Source: JBFWRI01 sp050248995
GTDB taxonomy: Bacteria; Pseudomonadota; Alphaproteobacteria; JAIXQD01
Length of the DNA: 25,234 nt
NCBI GenBank assembly: GCA_050248995.1
Contig: JBFWRI010000026.1
Coordinates: 1 to 25,234 of the forward strand
Reading direction: 5' to 3'
How positions within the stretch are numbered: the stretch's first letter is position 1; every line of letters begins with the position of its first letter. Of this stretch, positions 14,647 through 23,300 are shown in pieces. Under the pieces are notes generated by a model. It was not told where the DNA came from. It searched no databases and saw nothing but the letters and a program-made list of their open reading frames with translations. Position numbers and translations under genes: made by a program.

Positions 14647-14710
14647 AAGCCGGTCTTTCGGCTGGCTTAGAGCAAAACACGATAACGGGTGGGGCATTGC
14701 CCCACCCGTT
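14647..14710 (+). terminator. Hairpins after flp (partial terminator or mRNA stabiliser)
   Basis: A perfect 12-bp stem, AACGGGTGGGGC (14684-14695) with GCCCCACCCGTT (14699-14710), has a 3-base ATT loop. A weaker hairpin lies before it (AAGCCGG...CTGGCTT). The strong stem is followed by CTTCTG rather than a long T-run, so it may end only part of transcription or protect the flp message. Confidence 0.65.
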
Positions 14711-14741
14711 CTTCTGTGAGCGGAATTTCATTTTATCGCGG

Positions 14742-15248
14742 ATGAACATGCAAAACATCGATATCGCCCTGATTGTACTGGCTGCTGCATCACTGACGAT
14801 GCTGTTCATCATGTGGAGCGATATACGTCAATTCCGGATACCCAACATTGCAACAGCTCTTCTGCTGATTCTCGGCATTATATTCGGATTTGTAACAAAT
14901 AACTTTGATTGGCTGTCACATGCCAGTGCCGCCCTGATCCTCTTTATTATTTGTTTCGCTTTGTTTCACTATGGCTTACTGGGCGGTGGTGATACAAAGT
15001 TAATACCTGTCGTCGGTTTTTGGGTTGGCTTTGCTTATCTTTTACCTTTTTTGCTGATTATGACGGGTGCTGGTGCCGTTCTCGGCATTGTCGTTGCAGT
15101 TTTTTCTGCGATACGCACGCGAAAACTTTCGGCTGATGCCGAAAACAAAACAGCGTGGCGCAAAAAAGCAATGCCGTATGGCGTAGCGATCGGCTTCGCC
15201 AGCTTGGTCTTTTTTATAAAGACCGCGTATGAATTGTTAGGTCTCTGA
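14742..15248 (+). CDS. cpaA: Type IV prepilin peptidase CpaA/TadV
   Basis: A 168-residue inner-membrane aspartic protease of the A24 family that removes the leader from Flp and the TadE pseudopilins. Two catalytic aspartates are visible: in SDIRQFRIPN (about residues 26-35) and GGGDTKL (about 82-88), the GxGD signature. Five to six hydrophobic helices are seen. It lacks the N-terminal methylase domain of PilD, as is usual for the Tad type. Start is uncertain (ATG at 14742 or 14748; neither has a strong ribosome site). The gene looks more AT-rich than its neighbours, with many TTT and TTA codons. Confidence 0.92.
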   Translation: MNMQNIDIALIVLAAASLTMLFIMWSDIRQFRIPNIATALLLILGIIFGFVTNNFDWLSHASAALILFIICFALFHYGLLGGGDTKLIPVVGFWVGFAYLLPFLLIMTGAGAVLGIVVAVFSAIRTRKLSADAENKTAWRKKAMPYGVAIGFASLVFFIKTAYELLGL

Positions 15249-15284
15249 TTGTCGTAAGCGGCAGGCGGAGAATGGAGAGAGCAG

Positions 15285-16145
15285 ATGGGGCAACGTCAGA
15301 TAATTTTTCTGGCACTGGCAGCGTTCGTGGGCATCGGCATGGTGCTGCTGGCGCGTGGCCTTATGTCATCGCCCGAAACAGAATCACAAGCAGAATCCAG
15401 TATTGCTACAACCCGCGTTCTGGTCGCCACCAAAAATATTCCTGCCGGTAATTTCGTTGGCGCCGCCGACGTTGAATGGCGTTCATGGCCCAGCGACAGC
15501 CCGGTTGACGGGTTGTTTGCCGAGGGATCAGCAACCAACAAAGATTACATCGGTGCCGTCGCGCGTGAAGGCATCCGCGCCGGCGAACCCCTGCTGCGCG
15601 CCCGTGTGATGAAGCCCAGTGAAGGCGGATTCCTGTCAGCCGTCCTAGGACCCGGCATGCGCGCGATGACGATCAAGGTATCCCCCACCAGCGGCGTGGC
15701 AGGCCTTATCTTCCCGAACGACCGCGTGGACGTCATCCTGGCACAGAAGATTTCAAACGAAAGCGATGATGGCAGCAGTGGCGAGCGCCGGGTCAGTGAG
15801 ACCGTTCTGGAAAACGTGCGTGTTCTGGCACTGGACCAGAAACTGGACGACCAGAAAAAGGAAGCCAAGATCGCTGAACTGGCAACGCTGGAAGTGACCA
15901 GCAAACAGGCTGAAAAGCTGGCTGTCGCTTCACAGATGGGAGCCCTGTCGCTGGTGCTGCGCAGCGTCGCCAACGAGATTCCGGTTGAAGTGACCGACGC
16001 CGCCACCGGCACAACAGCCACCACCAATGTGCCGCAGGTTTCAGCACTGCCGCTGACGATGGATAACGAAGTCAGCAAGGTTCACCGCGTGCAGATCATT
16101 CGCGGCAGTTCCGCCACTGAAGTCGTTGTTCCGGGGAGCAGGTAA
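15285..16145 (+). CDS. cpaB: Pilus assembly protein CpaB/RcpC (SAF domain)
   Basis: A 286-residue periplasmic protein held by an N-terminal helix (IIFLALAAFVGIGMVLLARGL). The SAF-like segment TTRVLVATKNIPAGNFVGAADVEW at about residues 42-65 is the recognised CpaB/RcpC signature, and a second, SAF-associated region follows (MRAMTIKVSPTSGVAGLIFPNDRVDVIL). It is thought to work with the CpaC secretin at the outer membrane. The ATG follows GGAGAGAGCAG. Its TAA overlaps the ATG of cpaC by one base (TAATG), so translation is coupled. Confidence 0.94.
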   Translation: MGQRQIIFLALAAFVGIGMVLLARGLMSSPETESQAESSIATTRVLVATKNIPAGNFVGAADVEWRSWPSDSPVDGLFAEGSATNKDYIGAVAREGIRAGEPLLRARVMKPSEGGFLSAVLGPGMRAMTIKVSPTSGVAGLIFPNDRVDVILAQKISNESDDGSSGERRVSETVLENVRVLALDQKLDDQKKEAKIAELATLEVTSKQAEKLAVASQMGALSLVLRSVANEIPVEVTDAATGTTATTNVPQVSALPLTMDNEVSKVHRVQIIRGSSATEVVVPGSR

Positions 16146-17485
16146 TGGTGCGTATCCTTTTCGTCCTTCTTGCTCTTTTCACCCTGCCGGCAGCCGCCCA
16201 GCAGGCCGTGCCGCCGCTGGAAGTCGAGCTGGACAGCGGTAAGCTGCTGCAGCTGAACAGCGACGTGCGTTCGGTGTTCATCGCCAATCCCGAGATTGCC
16301 GATGTGCAGATGATGACGTCGAATTCGTTGATGGTGTTCGGCCGCCGCGCCGGCGAAACCATGCTGGTGGCTGTTGATGAGCACAACCGCACAATCATTA
16401 ACCGCCGCGTCGTTGTCGGCCAGAATGTGGGTGCGCTACGCGACATGCTGAAAGCACTTATTCCCGACAGCCAGATCGATGTAACGCCCGTTCCCGGCGG
16501 CATTGTTTTAAGCGGCGATGTGCGCACGCCGGCACAGGCAGAAGATGCCCGCCGCGTGGCGGCCCGCTTCCTGCCGGAAGGCAACAGCGAAGTTATCAAC
16601 CGCCTGGCCGTCAGCGGCCCGACACAGGTGATGCTGCGTGTTCGCGTCGCTGAGATGCTGCGCACCGTGAACAAGGAATTCGGTGTCAACTGGGAAGCTG
16701 CCGGCAATAACGGCGGCGCGGCCAGCTTCGTATTCGGCACGGGTGACGACATCGTACGTGACGCCACCGGCACGCTGATCCGCCCCGGCGCAAGCAACGT
16801 ATTGCTGGGCAACATCGCCACCGGCGGCCTGTTCCTTGACGGTATGATCGATGCGCTGGCCGAAGAAGGTATGGTGACCATTCTGGCTGAACCGTCGCTG
16901 ACGGCGGTGAGCGGCGAAACCGCCAGCTTCCTGGCAGGCGGTGAGTTCCCCGTTCCTGTTCCCAGCGACGATGGTATCCAGATTGAATACCGCGCTTACG
17001 GCGTGTCGCTGTCGTTCACACCGACGCTAATCGGCGAAGACCGCATCAACCTGCGCGTACGCCCCGAAGTCAGCCAACTGTCATCGGCCAACGAAGTCAA
17101 CATCCAGGGCAGCGATATCCCGTCGCTGATCACCCGCCGCGCCGATACCACGGTTGAACTGGGCAGCGGGCAAAGCTTCGCCATCGCTGGCCTGCTGCAG
17201 AACAACAGCAACCAGACCACCAACAAGTTCCCGTTCCTGGGCGACATGCCGGTGCTGGGCGCCCTGTTCAAGTCGGAAGCCTTCACGCGCGAGGAAAGCG
17301 AACTGGTGATCATCGTCACACCATTCATCGTGCGCCCCAGCGACGAGAAGCTGAAGACGCCGGTTGATACCTTTGATGTGCCGGGCGAAGGCTCGCGTAT
17401 CCTGCTGGATGAACATGTCAACGAAGTGCCCGCCGCACCGCTTGCCCGCCTGGTTGACGAACCTGTAACCTTCTTTGTGGAGTAA
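16145..17485 (+). CDS. cpaC: Tad secretin CpaC/RcpA
   Basis: A 446-residue outer-membrane secretin that forms the channel for the Flp pilus. A cleavable signal peptide (MVRILFVLLALFTLPAAAQQ) is followed by the N-terminal pilus-formation domain (LNSDVRSVFIANPEIADVQMM) and a BON-like region. The secretin core is clear: LAEPSLTAVSGETASFLAGGEFPVPVP and, at the end, ESELVIIVTPFIVRP. Length agrees with the family. Its start overlaps the cpaB stop by one base and its stop lies 4 bases before cpaD. Confidence 0.95.
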   Translation: MVRILFVLLALFTLPAAAQQAVPPLEVELDSGKLLQLNSDVRSVFIANPEIADVQMMTSNSLMVFGRRAGETMLVAVDEHNRTIINRRVVVGQNVGALRDMLKALIPDSQIDVTPVPGGIVLSGDVRTPAQAEDARRVAARFLPEGNSEVINRLAVSGPTQVMLRVRVAEMLRTVNKEFGVNWEAAGNNGGAASFVFGTGDDIVRDATGTLIRPGASNVLLGNIATGGLFLDGMIDALAEEGMVTILAEPSLTAVSGETASFLAGGEFPVPVPSDDGIQIEYRAYGVSLSFTPTLIGEDRINLRVRPEVSQLSSANEVNIQGSDIPSLITRRADTTVELGSGQSFAIAGLLQNNSNQTTNKFPFLGDMPVLGALFKSEAFTREESELVIIVTPFIVRPSDEKLKTPVDTFDVPGEGSRILLDEHVNEVPAAPLARLVDEPVTFFVE

Positions 17486-17489
17486 GTTG

Positions 17490-17891
17490 ATGAAACGCGC
17501 TGTCCTTGCCCTGCTCCCGCTTCTGCTGTTGACGGCCTGCTTTGGCGGCGATGATGCCGGTAAGCCGGTGACCGAATCGCGCGGCTACACGATCGATGTT
17601 GTACGCCAGCCTGACGGTGCCCTGCGCGCCGAAGCGCCGGATTGCGTGCCGTGGGATGACGGTACGGTGCCGAACCTGACAAATGACCCCTTGCCGCAGC
17701 TGGGCTGCGCATCGCAACATAATCTGGCCAAGCAGATTGTGAACCCTGCCGATCTGGTGCGCGACCAGTTGCCTGCGCGCGACCTGGCCAAGGGCGACGG
17801 CGAAACACTTTCAACCGGCAACCGCCGTTTCCATGAAAACAAGACGTATGCACCGGCAACCGACTGGTCAACGGCAGGTACGACGCAGTAA
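17490..17891 (+). CDS. cpaD: Short CpaD-like pilus lipoprotein
   Basis: A 133-residue lipoprotein. The ATG at 17490 follows GGAGTAAG. The signal MKRAVLALLPLLLLTAC ends in LTAC with lipidated Cys17. The middle has the CpaD-family segment PLPQLGCASQHNLAKQIVNPADLVRDQ, preceded by PDCVPWDD. CpaD proteins are lipoproteins of the Tad system, often around 200 residues; this one keeps the conserved C-terminal half but appears to lack much of the N-terminal domain. It stands between cpaC and cpaE, the normal CpaD position. Annotation rests on that motif and on synteny. Confidence 0.85.
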   Translation: MKRAVLALLPLLLLTACFGGDDAGKPVTESRGYTIDVVRQPDGALRAEAPDCVPWDDGTVPNLTNDPLPQLGCASQHNLAKQIVNPADLVRDQLPARDLAKGDGETLSTGNRRFHENKTYAPATDWSTAGTTQ

Positions 17892-17905
17892 CAGGTGGTG
17901 AATTC

Positions 17906-19159
17906 GTGGGCGCGAATGGTGATCCGGCAAACATAGTACACAGTGACTTCATCGCCTTCGTTGGCGACGATGCCACGCACGATGTTGTGCGTGCCTATGC
18001 CGAATCCGTTGGCTTTCCATCAGCCGTTGTTCAGCAGGGCGATATCGGCAGCCTGACAACTCTGGTCGAGCAGTCACAGGTCCTGCCCAAGATTATCCTG
18101 ATCGATATCGATGGCGTTGATGACGCCCTGCCCCGCCTTGTGCGCGTCATCGAGGCACTGGACGGCATCAGCAAGATTATCGCCATCGGTTCAACCAACG
18201 ACGTCAACCTGTTTCGTGGGCTGCTGTCAGCAGGCGCCGCCGATTATGTTATTAAACCGCTGACGGCCGAAAGCGTGACCGCTGCCTTCCGGAATGCTGA
18301 AAAACAGATCAGTGGTGATAACCCGGCCGGCGCGCCACAGGCTGGCAGAATTGTCACCTTCATCGGCGTGCGCGGCGGCGTCGGCACATCAACCATCGCC
18401 ATCAACACGGCGTGGCTGCTGGCGCACCGTTTGAACATGCACACAGCTTTCTTTGACCTTGATCTGCAGTTCGGCACTGCTGCGCTGGCGCTGGATCTGG
18501 TGCCGGGGCGCGGCCTACGCGAGGCGCTGGAGACACCTGGCCGGCTGGACAGCCTGCTGATCGCGTCATCGATGGTGCCGGAAAGTGATCGCCTGAGTCT
18601 GCTTTCAACCGAAGAGCCGGTGGAAGACAATGTCGCCTGTGATGGGGGTGCCGCCAGTGCGATTGCCGCCGACCTGAAAAAGAACTTTGCGTTTGCCCTT
18701 GTCGACCTGCCACGCCATCGTATGGCCGGCCAGAAAAAACTGCTGGCGGAAAGCGACATCATCATCCTTGTCGCCGAACAGACGCTGGCTGCCATTCGCG
18801 ACGTTGTGCGCATCAAGGGCGCGCTGAAAACCATCGCGCCCAACGCGCGGGTCATGTATGTGATGAGTCGCATCAGCCCCGCCAAGGCCGGAGAGCGCGC
18901 GGCGCAGGTTGACCAACCGACCTTTGAACGCGCCATCCAGGACAAGATTACGATCATCGTGCCGGAAGACCCCGGCCCGGTGGCCCATGCCGCCAATCGC
19001 GGGCAGTCGCTTGGCAAGGTGGCGCCGGGTGCCGGCATCACGCGCGCCATCCTGCAACTGGCCGAGCTGCTGACCGGTCGCCGTGCGTTGCAGCCCAAGC
19101 AGGGGATGCTGTCTCGTTTCATACCGGGTTTGGCGCCTAAAGGCGGCAAGAAGACATGA
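17906..19159 (+). CDS. cpaE: Tad pilus localisation ATPase CpaE/TadZ
   Basis: A 417-residue protein from a GTG start preceded by AGGTGG. The N-terminal 130 residues form a receiver-like domain (FIAFVGDDA; IILIDIDG; GAADYVIKPL). A MinD/ParA-type ATPase domain follows, with the deviant P-loop RGGVGTST at 156-163, in which arginine replaces the usual first lysine and threonine replaces the second, then FDLDLQFG and LVDLPRHR as further nucleotide-site motifs. CpaE/TadZ marks the pole for pilus assembly; altered P-loops are known in this family. It overlaps the start of cpaF (ATGA). Confidence 0.94.
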   Translation: MGANGDPANIVHSDFIAFVGDDATHDVVRAYAESVGFPSAVVQQGDIGSLTTLVEQSQVLPKIILIDIDGVDDALPRLVRVIEALDGISKIIAIGSTNDVNLFRGLLSAGAADYVIKPLTAESVTAAFRNAEKQISGDNPAGAPQAGRIVTFIGVRGGVGTSTIAINTAWLLAHRLNMHTAFFDLDLQFGTAALALDLVPGRGLREALETPGRLDSLLIASSMVPESDRLSLLSTEEPVEDNVACDGGAASAIAADLKKNFAFALVDLPRHRMAGQKKLLAESDIIILVAEQTLAAIRDVVRIKGALKTIAPNARVMYVMSRISPAKAGERAAQVDQPTFERAIQDKITIIVPEDPGPVAHAANRGQSLGKVAPGAGITRAILQLAELLTGRRALQPKQGMLSRFIPGLAPKGGKKT

Positions 19160-20757
19160 GCGAACAGGTCGAAGCCCTTGCGGCAAAATATGCGACGGAA
19201 CTAAAGGCATCCCTGCCCGCCCCTGTCTTGCAGGGCAACCGCGCCGACCTTGCGCGCGAGATCAAACTGCAAACGCAAACTTTCTTTGGTCGTGACAAAG
19301 TGTCGCTGAACCTGCTGGACCAGCGCGATCTCATTACGTCTATTCTTGGCCATCTGCAGGGCGGTGCGGCTGCGATCCCGACACCGACCGCCGTACCCGA
19401 ACAAACCGCCGTGCCGCCACCCGCAGCCGCTGCTGTGCATGTGGCGACACCCGAACCCGCGCCGGCCGCGGCGCCAGCTGCACCGCAGGCGGCACCGCGC
19501 AGCTCGCATGTTGTGCAGACCAAGCAGAAGATACAACCGCTGGTGCTGGACCGCATCGATACATCGGCCGCCGCGCGCATGTCGCGCGACGACTTGAAGA
19601 AAGACCTGACCAACCTGATTGCCGAAATCCTGGTTGAACAGAAGATCCAGCTGAATTCCAGCGAGCGCACCGAAATCGTCAACCAGATTATGGACGATAT
19701 GCTGGGCCTTGGTCCGCTTGAACCGCTTTTGGCCGATGAAACGATTTCAGAAATCATGGTCAACGGCCCACGGCAGATTTATGTCGAACAAAAAGGCAAA
19801 TTGACGCTGACCGACGTGACGTTCCGCGATAACCAGCACGCGTTGGCCGTTGCGACACGTATTGTGACCGCTATCGGTCGCCGCATCGACGAAAGCAACC
19901 CATTGTGCGACGCGCGTCTTGCCGATGGCAGCCGTGTGAACATCATCGTGCCGCCGCTGGCGCTGGATGGTGCCGCCATCACCATCCGCAAATTCTCGAA
20001 AAAGAAAATCACGCTCGACGTGATGGAAGGCTTCGGCAGCCTGTCGCCGACGATGAAGAAAGTGCTGCAGATTGCCGGCAAGTGCCGCTGCAATATCCTG
20101 ATTTCAGGCGGCACAGGCTCGGGCAAGACTACACTGCTGAACGCGATTTCGCAGATGATCGATATGGGCGAGCGCATCGTGACTATTGAAGACGCCGCCG
20201 AGCTGCAGCTGCAGCAGCCGCACGTGGTACGCCTTGAAACGCGCCCCGCTAACCTGGAAGGCGCCGGCGAGATCACCATGCGCGACCTGCTGAAGAACTC
20301 GCTGCGGATGCGGCCTGATCGCATCATCGTCGGTGAAACGCGCGGCGGCGAGGCAATCGACATGCTGCAGGCGATGAACACCGGCCACGACGGCTCGCTG
20401 TCGACGGTTCACGCCAACCGCCCGCGCGAAGCGCTGATGCGCCTTGAGAACATGGTCGGCTTGGCGGGCGTCAACCTTGCGCCACGTGCCATCCGCCAGC
20501 TGATCGCCAGCGCGGTCGACATGATCGTGCAGGTTTCACGCATGCGCGATGGCAGCCGCAAGATCACACACATTTCTGAAGTCGTCGGCATGGAAGGCGA
20601 AGTCATCACCATGCAGGACCTGTTTACCTGCGAGGTCACCGGCGAAGACCCCGATGGCAAACTGCTGGTTGATTTCAAGTCGACCGGATTGCGCCCCGCC
20701 TTCATGCCCAAAGCCGCCTATTACGGGCTTGATAAGGAACTGATGGAGCTCATGTGA
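19156..20757 (+). CDS. cpaF: Tad secretion ATPase CpaF/TadA
   Basis: A 533-residue hexameric ATPase that powers extension and retraction of the Flp pilus. The core has LGLGPLEPLLADETISEIMVNG (about 183-204), Walker A GGTGSGKT at about 318-325, IEDAAELQL, and the RMRPDRIIVGETRGGEA Walker B/Asp-box region with HDGSLSTVHAN. The N-terminus is longer than in short versions: a helical domain of about 70 residues and a Pro/Ala-rich linker (about 71-115). Its ATG overlaps the cpaE stop (ATGA), and its TGA overlaps the tadB start. Confidence 0.97.
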   Translation: MSEQVEALAAKYATELKASLPAPVLQGNRADLAREIKLQTQTFFGRDKVSLNLLDQRDLITSILGHLQGGAAAIPTPTAVPEQTAVPPPAAAAVHVATPEPAPAAAPAAPQAAPRSSHVVQTKQKIQPLVLDRIDTSAAARMSRDDLKKDLTNLIAEILVEQKIQLNSSERTEIVNQIMDDMLGLGPLEPLLADETISEIMVNGPRQIYVEQKGKLTLTDVTFRDNQHALAVATRIVTAIGRRIDESNPLCDARLADGSRVNIIVPPLALDGAAITIRKFSKKKITLDVMEGFGSLSPTMKKVLQIAGKCRCNILISGGTGSGKTTLLNAISQMIDMGERIVTIEDAAELQLQQPHVVRLETRPANLEGAGEITMRDLLKNSLRMRPDRIIVGETRGGEAIDMLQAMNTGHDGSLSTVHANRPREALMRLENMVGLAGVNLAPRAIRQLIASAVDMIVQVSRMRDGSRKITHISEVVGMEGEVITMQDLFTCEVTGEDPDGKLLVDFKSTGLRPAFMPKAAYYGLDKELMELM

Positions 20758-21731
20758 TGGACAACATGACGCTCCTGCTTCTTCTTGGTGGCGGCAGTTT
20801 CGCTTTTCTTGTGCTGCTGTTCTTCGGCCTTGGCGGCGACGAAAAGATGAGCCGGCGTCTGGCCCGCGTTGGCAGCGGAGAGCCCCCCAAGGCTAGCAAG
20901 AAGCTTCCTGATCGCATCTCGGCCATCCGGCAGGCCAACCAGAAGACCCTGCTGGACCGTTTGGCGCATGATTACCTGCCCAACATCGACAAGCTGCGCC
21001 AGAAGATCGCCCGCACCGGCAAGCCGATCAGCCTGTCGAAATATGTTGTATGGATGGTCCTGTCAGCGGCGGGTGGCTTTGTTGTTTTCAAATTCTTTTT
21101 CAGCCTGTCAACCACAGTATCGGTGCTGGCAGCGGTCATCACCGGGCTATACCTACCTTTCAAGATTGTGATGCGCATGGGTGACAAGCGTATCAAGGCG
21201 TTCATTGCCAACTTCCCGGAAGCGATTGATACGATGTGCCGTGGCCTGCGGTCGGGCCTGCCGGTCACCGAATCCATCAATGCCGTCGGCCGCGAACTGC
21301 CTGACCCGGTGGGCGAAGAGTTCCGCAAGATGGCCGACGCGATGCGGCTGGGACAATCGATGGACGAGGCCATGTGGGATGTGGCCAAGCGTATCGACAT
21401 CCCTGAATTCCGCTTTCTTATCATCTCGATGGCCATTCAGCGCGAAACCGGGGGCAATCTGGCTGAAACGCTGGGCAACCTGGCTGACCTGCTGCGCCGC
21501 CGGCGCCAGCTGAAGATGAAAATCCGCGCCATGTCCTCGGAAGCACGTGCCAGTGCCATGATCATCGGCAGCCTGCCGTTCGTGATGTTCCTGCTGCTGT
21601 TCCTTGTCAGCAAGCCGTATGTAATGACGCTTATTAATACCGATTCCGGCAATACGCTGCTGATGATTGCTGGCGGATGGATGGGCATTGGCGTGTATGT
21701 AATGAAACAGATGATTGATTTCGAGATATAG
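20757..21731 (+). CDS. tadB: Tad inner-membrane platform protein TadB
   Basis: A 324-residue inner-membrane protein of the T2SSF fold. It has an N-terminal helix (LLLLLGGGSFAFLVLLFFGL), two central helices (about 98-135), a cytoplasmic F domain (FIANFPEAIDTMCRGLRSGLPVTESINAV; AIQRETGGNLAETLGNLADLLRRRRQLK) and a final pair of helices. With TadC it forms the platform on which CpaF works. The ATG at 20757 overlaps the cpaF TGA (TGATG); a GTG one codon earlier is the alternative start. TadC follows after 6 bases. Confidence 0.95.
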   Translation: MDNMTLLLLLGGGSFAFLVLLFFGLGGDEKMSRRLARVGSGEPPKASKKLPDRISAIRQANQKTLLDRLAHDYLPNIDKLRQKIARTGKPISLSKYVVWMVLSAAGGFVVFKFFFSLSTTVSVLAAVITGLYLPFKIVMRMGDKRIKAFIANFPEAIDTMCRGLRSGLPVTESINAVGRELPDPVGEEFRKMADAMRLGQSMDEAMWDVAKRIDIPEFRFLIISMAIQRETGGNLAETLGNLADLLRRRRQLKMKIRAMSSEARASAMIIGSLPFVMFLLLFLVSKPYVMTLINTDSGNTLLMIAGGWMGIGVYVMKQMIDFEI

Positions 21732-21737
21732 GCGCAG

Positions 21738-22727
21738 ATGAAGATCCTTGACCTCATGCGCGATAATCCTGATGCCACGGCCGGCCTGATGGGCCTGATG
21801 GCGGTGGGTGTCGTGTGGCTAGTGTGGAAGGCGCTGATCGACGCCGACCCCCTGCCCGCACGCCTGAAATCGATTCAGGACCGCCGCGCCGCGCTGAAAG
21901 CTGAATACATGCGGCAGGCAGAGCAGAAGAAGAAAGAGAAAGGCAGCGATAAACACCTGTCATTCTTCCGTCAGATTTCCAGCTGGCTGAAGCTGCAACA
22001 GATGACCGGCCTTGATGAGGTGCGCAAGAAGCTTATTCGCGCCGGTTACCGTTCGCGCGACGCCCTGCCCGTGTTCCTGGTGCTCCAGATCGGCCTGCCG
22101 GTTGTTGTTCTGGGCATTTTAGTGGTGTTTTTATTCGTGCTAGCGCCGCCGGCCGACCTTTCCGCAACCATGCGCACATTGATCTGTCTGTTCTTCGCCA
22201 TCCTAATGGGCCTGCTGCCGAACATGCTGGTGAAAAACAAGACCGACAAACGCATGAACGACCTGCGCAAACAGCTGCCCGATGCCTTCGACCTTCTGGT
22301 GATCTGCGCTGAAGCGGGCCTGAGTCTCGATTCGGCGCTTGACCGTGTCAGCAAGGAAGTGATGCACAGCGCGCCCGATCTTGGTGAAGAGCTGGCGCTG
22401 ACATCGGTTGAACTGAGCTTCATGCCTGAACGGCAGATGGCGCTGCGTTCATTCGCCGATCGCGTGCCCATTCAGGGTGTGCAGGCGCTGGTGTCGACGT
22501 TGATACAGACCGAGCGTTACGGTACACCGCTGGCGCAGGCGCTGCGCATCCTGTCGGGCGAAATGCGCGACGAGCGCATGATGCGGGCCGAAGAGAAAGC
22601 CGCCCGCCTGCCTGCCACGTTAACGGTGCCGATGATTCTGTTCATCCTGCCGCCGCTGTTCATCGTGCTGGTGGGCCCGGCCGGCATTAAGGTATCGCGC
22701 ACATTGTCCAAGGTTGGTGGCCAATAA
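21738..22727 (+). CDS. tadC: Tad inner-membrane platform protein TadC
   Basis: A 329-residue second platform protein, paralogous to TadB. It has one N-terminal helix, a charged stretch (RQAEQKKKEKGSDK), paired helices at about 108-165, and the F domain LRKQLPDAFDLLVICAEAGLSLDSALDRVS, with SVELSFMPERQMALRSFADR and the QTERYGTPLAQALRILS motif, which is typical of T2SSF proteins. A last hydrophobic segment (LPATLTVPMILFILPPLFIVLVGPA) closes it. It is the last gene of the rightward tad operon; no TadD-type TPR protein is found after it. Confidence 0.95.
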   Translation: MKILDLMRDNPDATAGLMGLMAVGVVWLVWKALIDADPLPARLKSIQDRRAALKAEYMRQAEQKKKEKGSDKHLSFFRQISSWLKLQQMTGLDEVRKKLIRAGYRSRDALPVFLVLQIGLPVVVLGILVVFLFVLAPPADLSATMRTLICLFFAILMGLLPNMLVKNKTDKRMNDLRKQLPDAFDLLVICAEAGLSLDSALDRVSKEVMHSAPDLGEELALTSVELSFMPERQMALRSFADRVPIQGVQALVSTLIQTERYGTPLAQALRILSGEMRDERMMRAEEKAARLPATLTVPMILFILPPLFIVLVGPAGIKVSRTLSKVGGQ

Positions 22728-22876
22728 GGCTTATTCTCTAAAACTTTAGCCACTTTCCACTAAAGAAATTGTTTACATATTTGTGCCATAATTGCAATCT
22801 AGGTTTTAGAAACTAACTTAAAAAGAAATCCACGTTTCATCCCGGCATGGGCCGGCGACTATTAGGAGTACCGCAT

Positions 22877-23296
22877 ATGGAAAACCGCATCCGTGAAGTG
22901 CGCAAAGCGCGCGGCCTTGGCCTTAATGATCTGGCTAAAAAAATCGGCGTCAGCATGAGCGCGATGTCGAAGCTTGAAACTGGGCAGATGCAACTGACCG
23001 TGCGCTACCTTGAAAAGATTTCAAAGGCGCTGGATGTCGCCCCCGCCTCGCTGCTGCCGACCGACCCGGGTGGCCCCAGCATGATCAACAATTCGCTGCT
23101 GGCTGAAGTGCTGACTGTGGTGAAGGAGATCCTGACTAAAAAGAACATTGAGATCGACCCGGCGCGTCATGCAGCAATCGTCACCCGTCTTTACGAGACG
23201 TTTCTTGCACGCGCTGAGGCAGAGACCGATGACGTTCGCGCCGAGGCGAATAATATTATTGCTTACGAATCGCTGGCACAACGCAAGCGCGTTTAA
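22877..23296 (+). CDS. XRE-family helix-turn-helix regulator
   Basis: A 139-residue protein. The N-terminal 60 residues are an XRE/Cro-type helix-turn-helix: IREVRKARGLGLNDLAKKIGVSMSAMSKLETG and LEKISKALDVAPASLL. The C-terminal half is helical (SLLAEVLTVVKEILTKKNIE, RHAAIVTRLYETFLARAEAE) and may oligomerise or bind a partner. The ATG at 22877 follows AGGAG. It lies 149 bases after tadC on the same strand, so it could act on the pilus locus, but no target site links them. Its stop is 4 bases from that of the convergent coiled-coil gene. Confidence 0.88.
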   Translation: MENRIREVRKARGLGLNDLAKKIGVSMSAMSKLETGQMQLTVRYLEKISKALDVAPASLLPTDPGGPSMINNSLLAEVLTVVKEILTKKNIEIDPARHAAIVTRLYETFLARAEAETDDVRAEANNIIAYESLAQRKRV

Positions 23297-23300
23297 CATC

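Noticed and set aside
18244..19149. Long minus-strand frame opposite cpaE, and similar ones opposite cpaF and trxB
   Set aside because: All lie wholly inside well-identified genes and are Ser/Arg-rich shadows produced by GC-biased third codon positions.
22744..22765. CTTTAG...CTAAAG inverted repeat after tadC as an operon terminator
   Set aside because: The stem is only 6 bp, AT-rich and with a 10-base loop, and no T-run follows. It is too weak to call.
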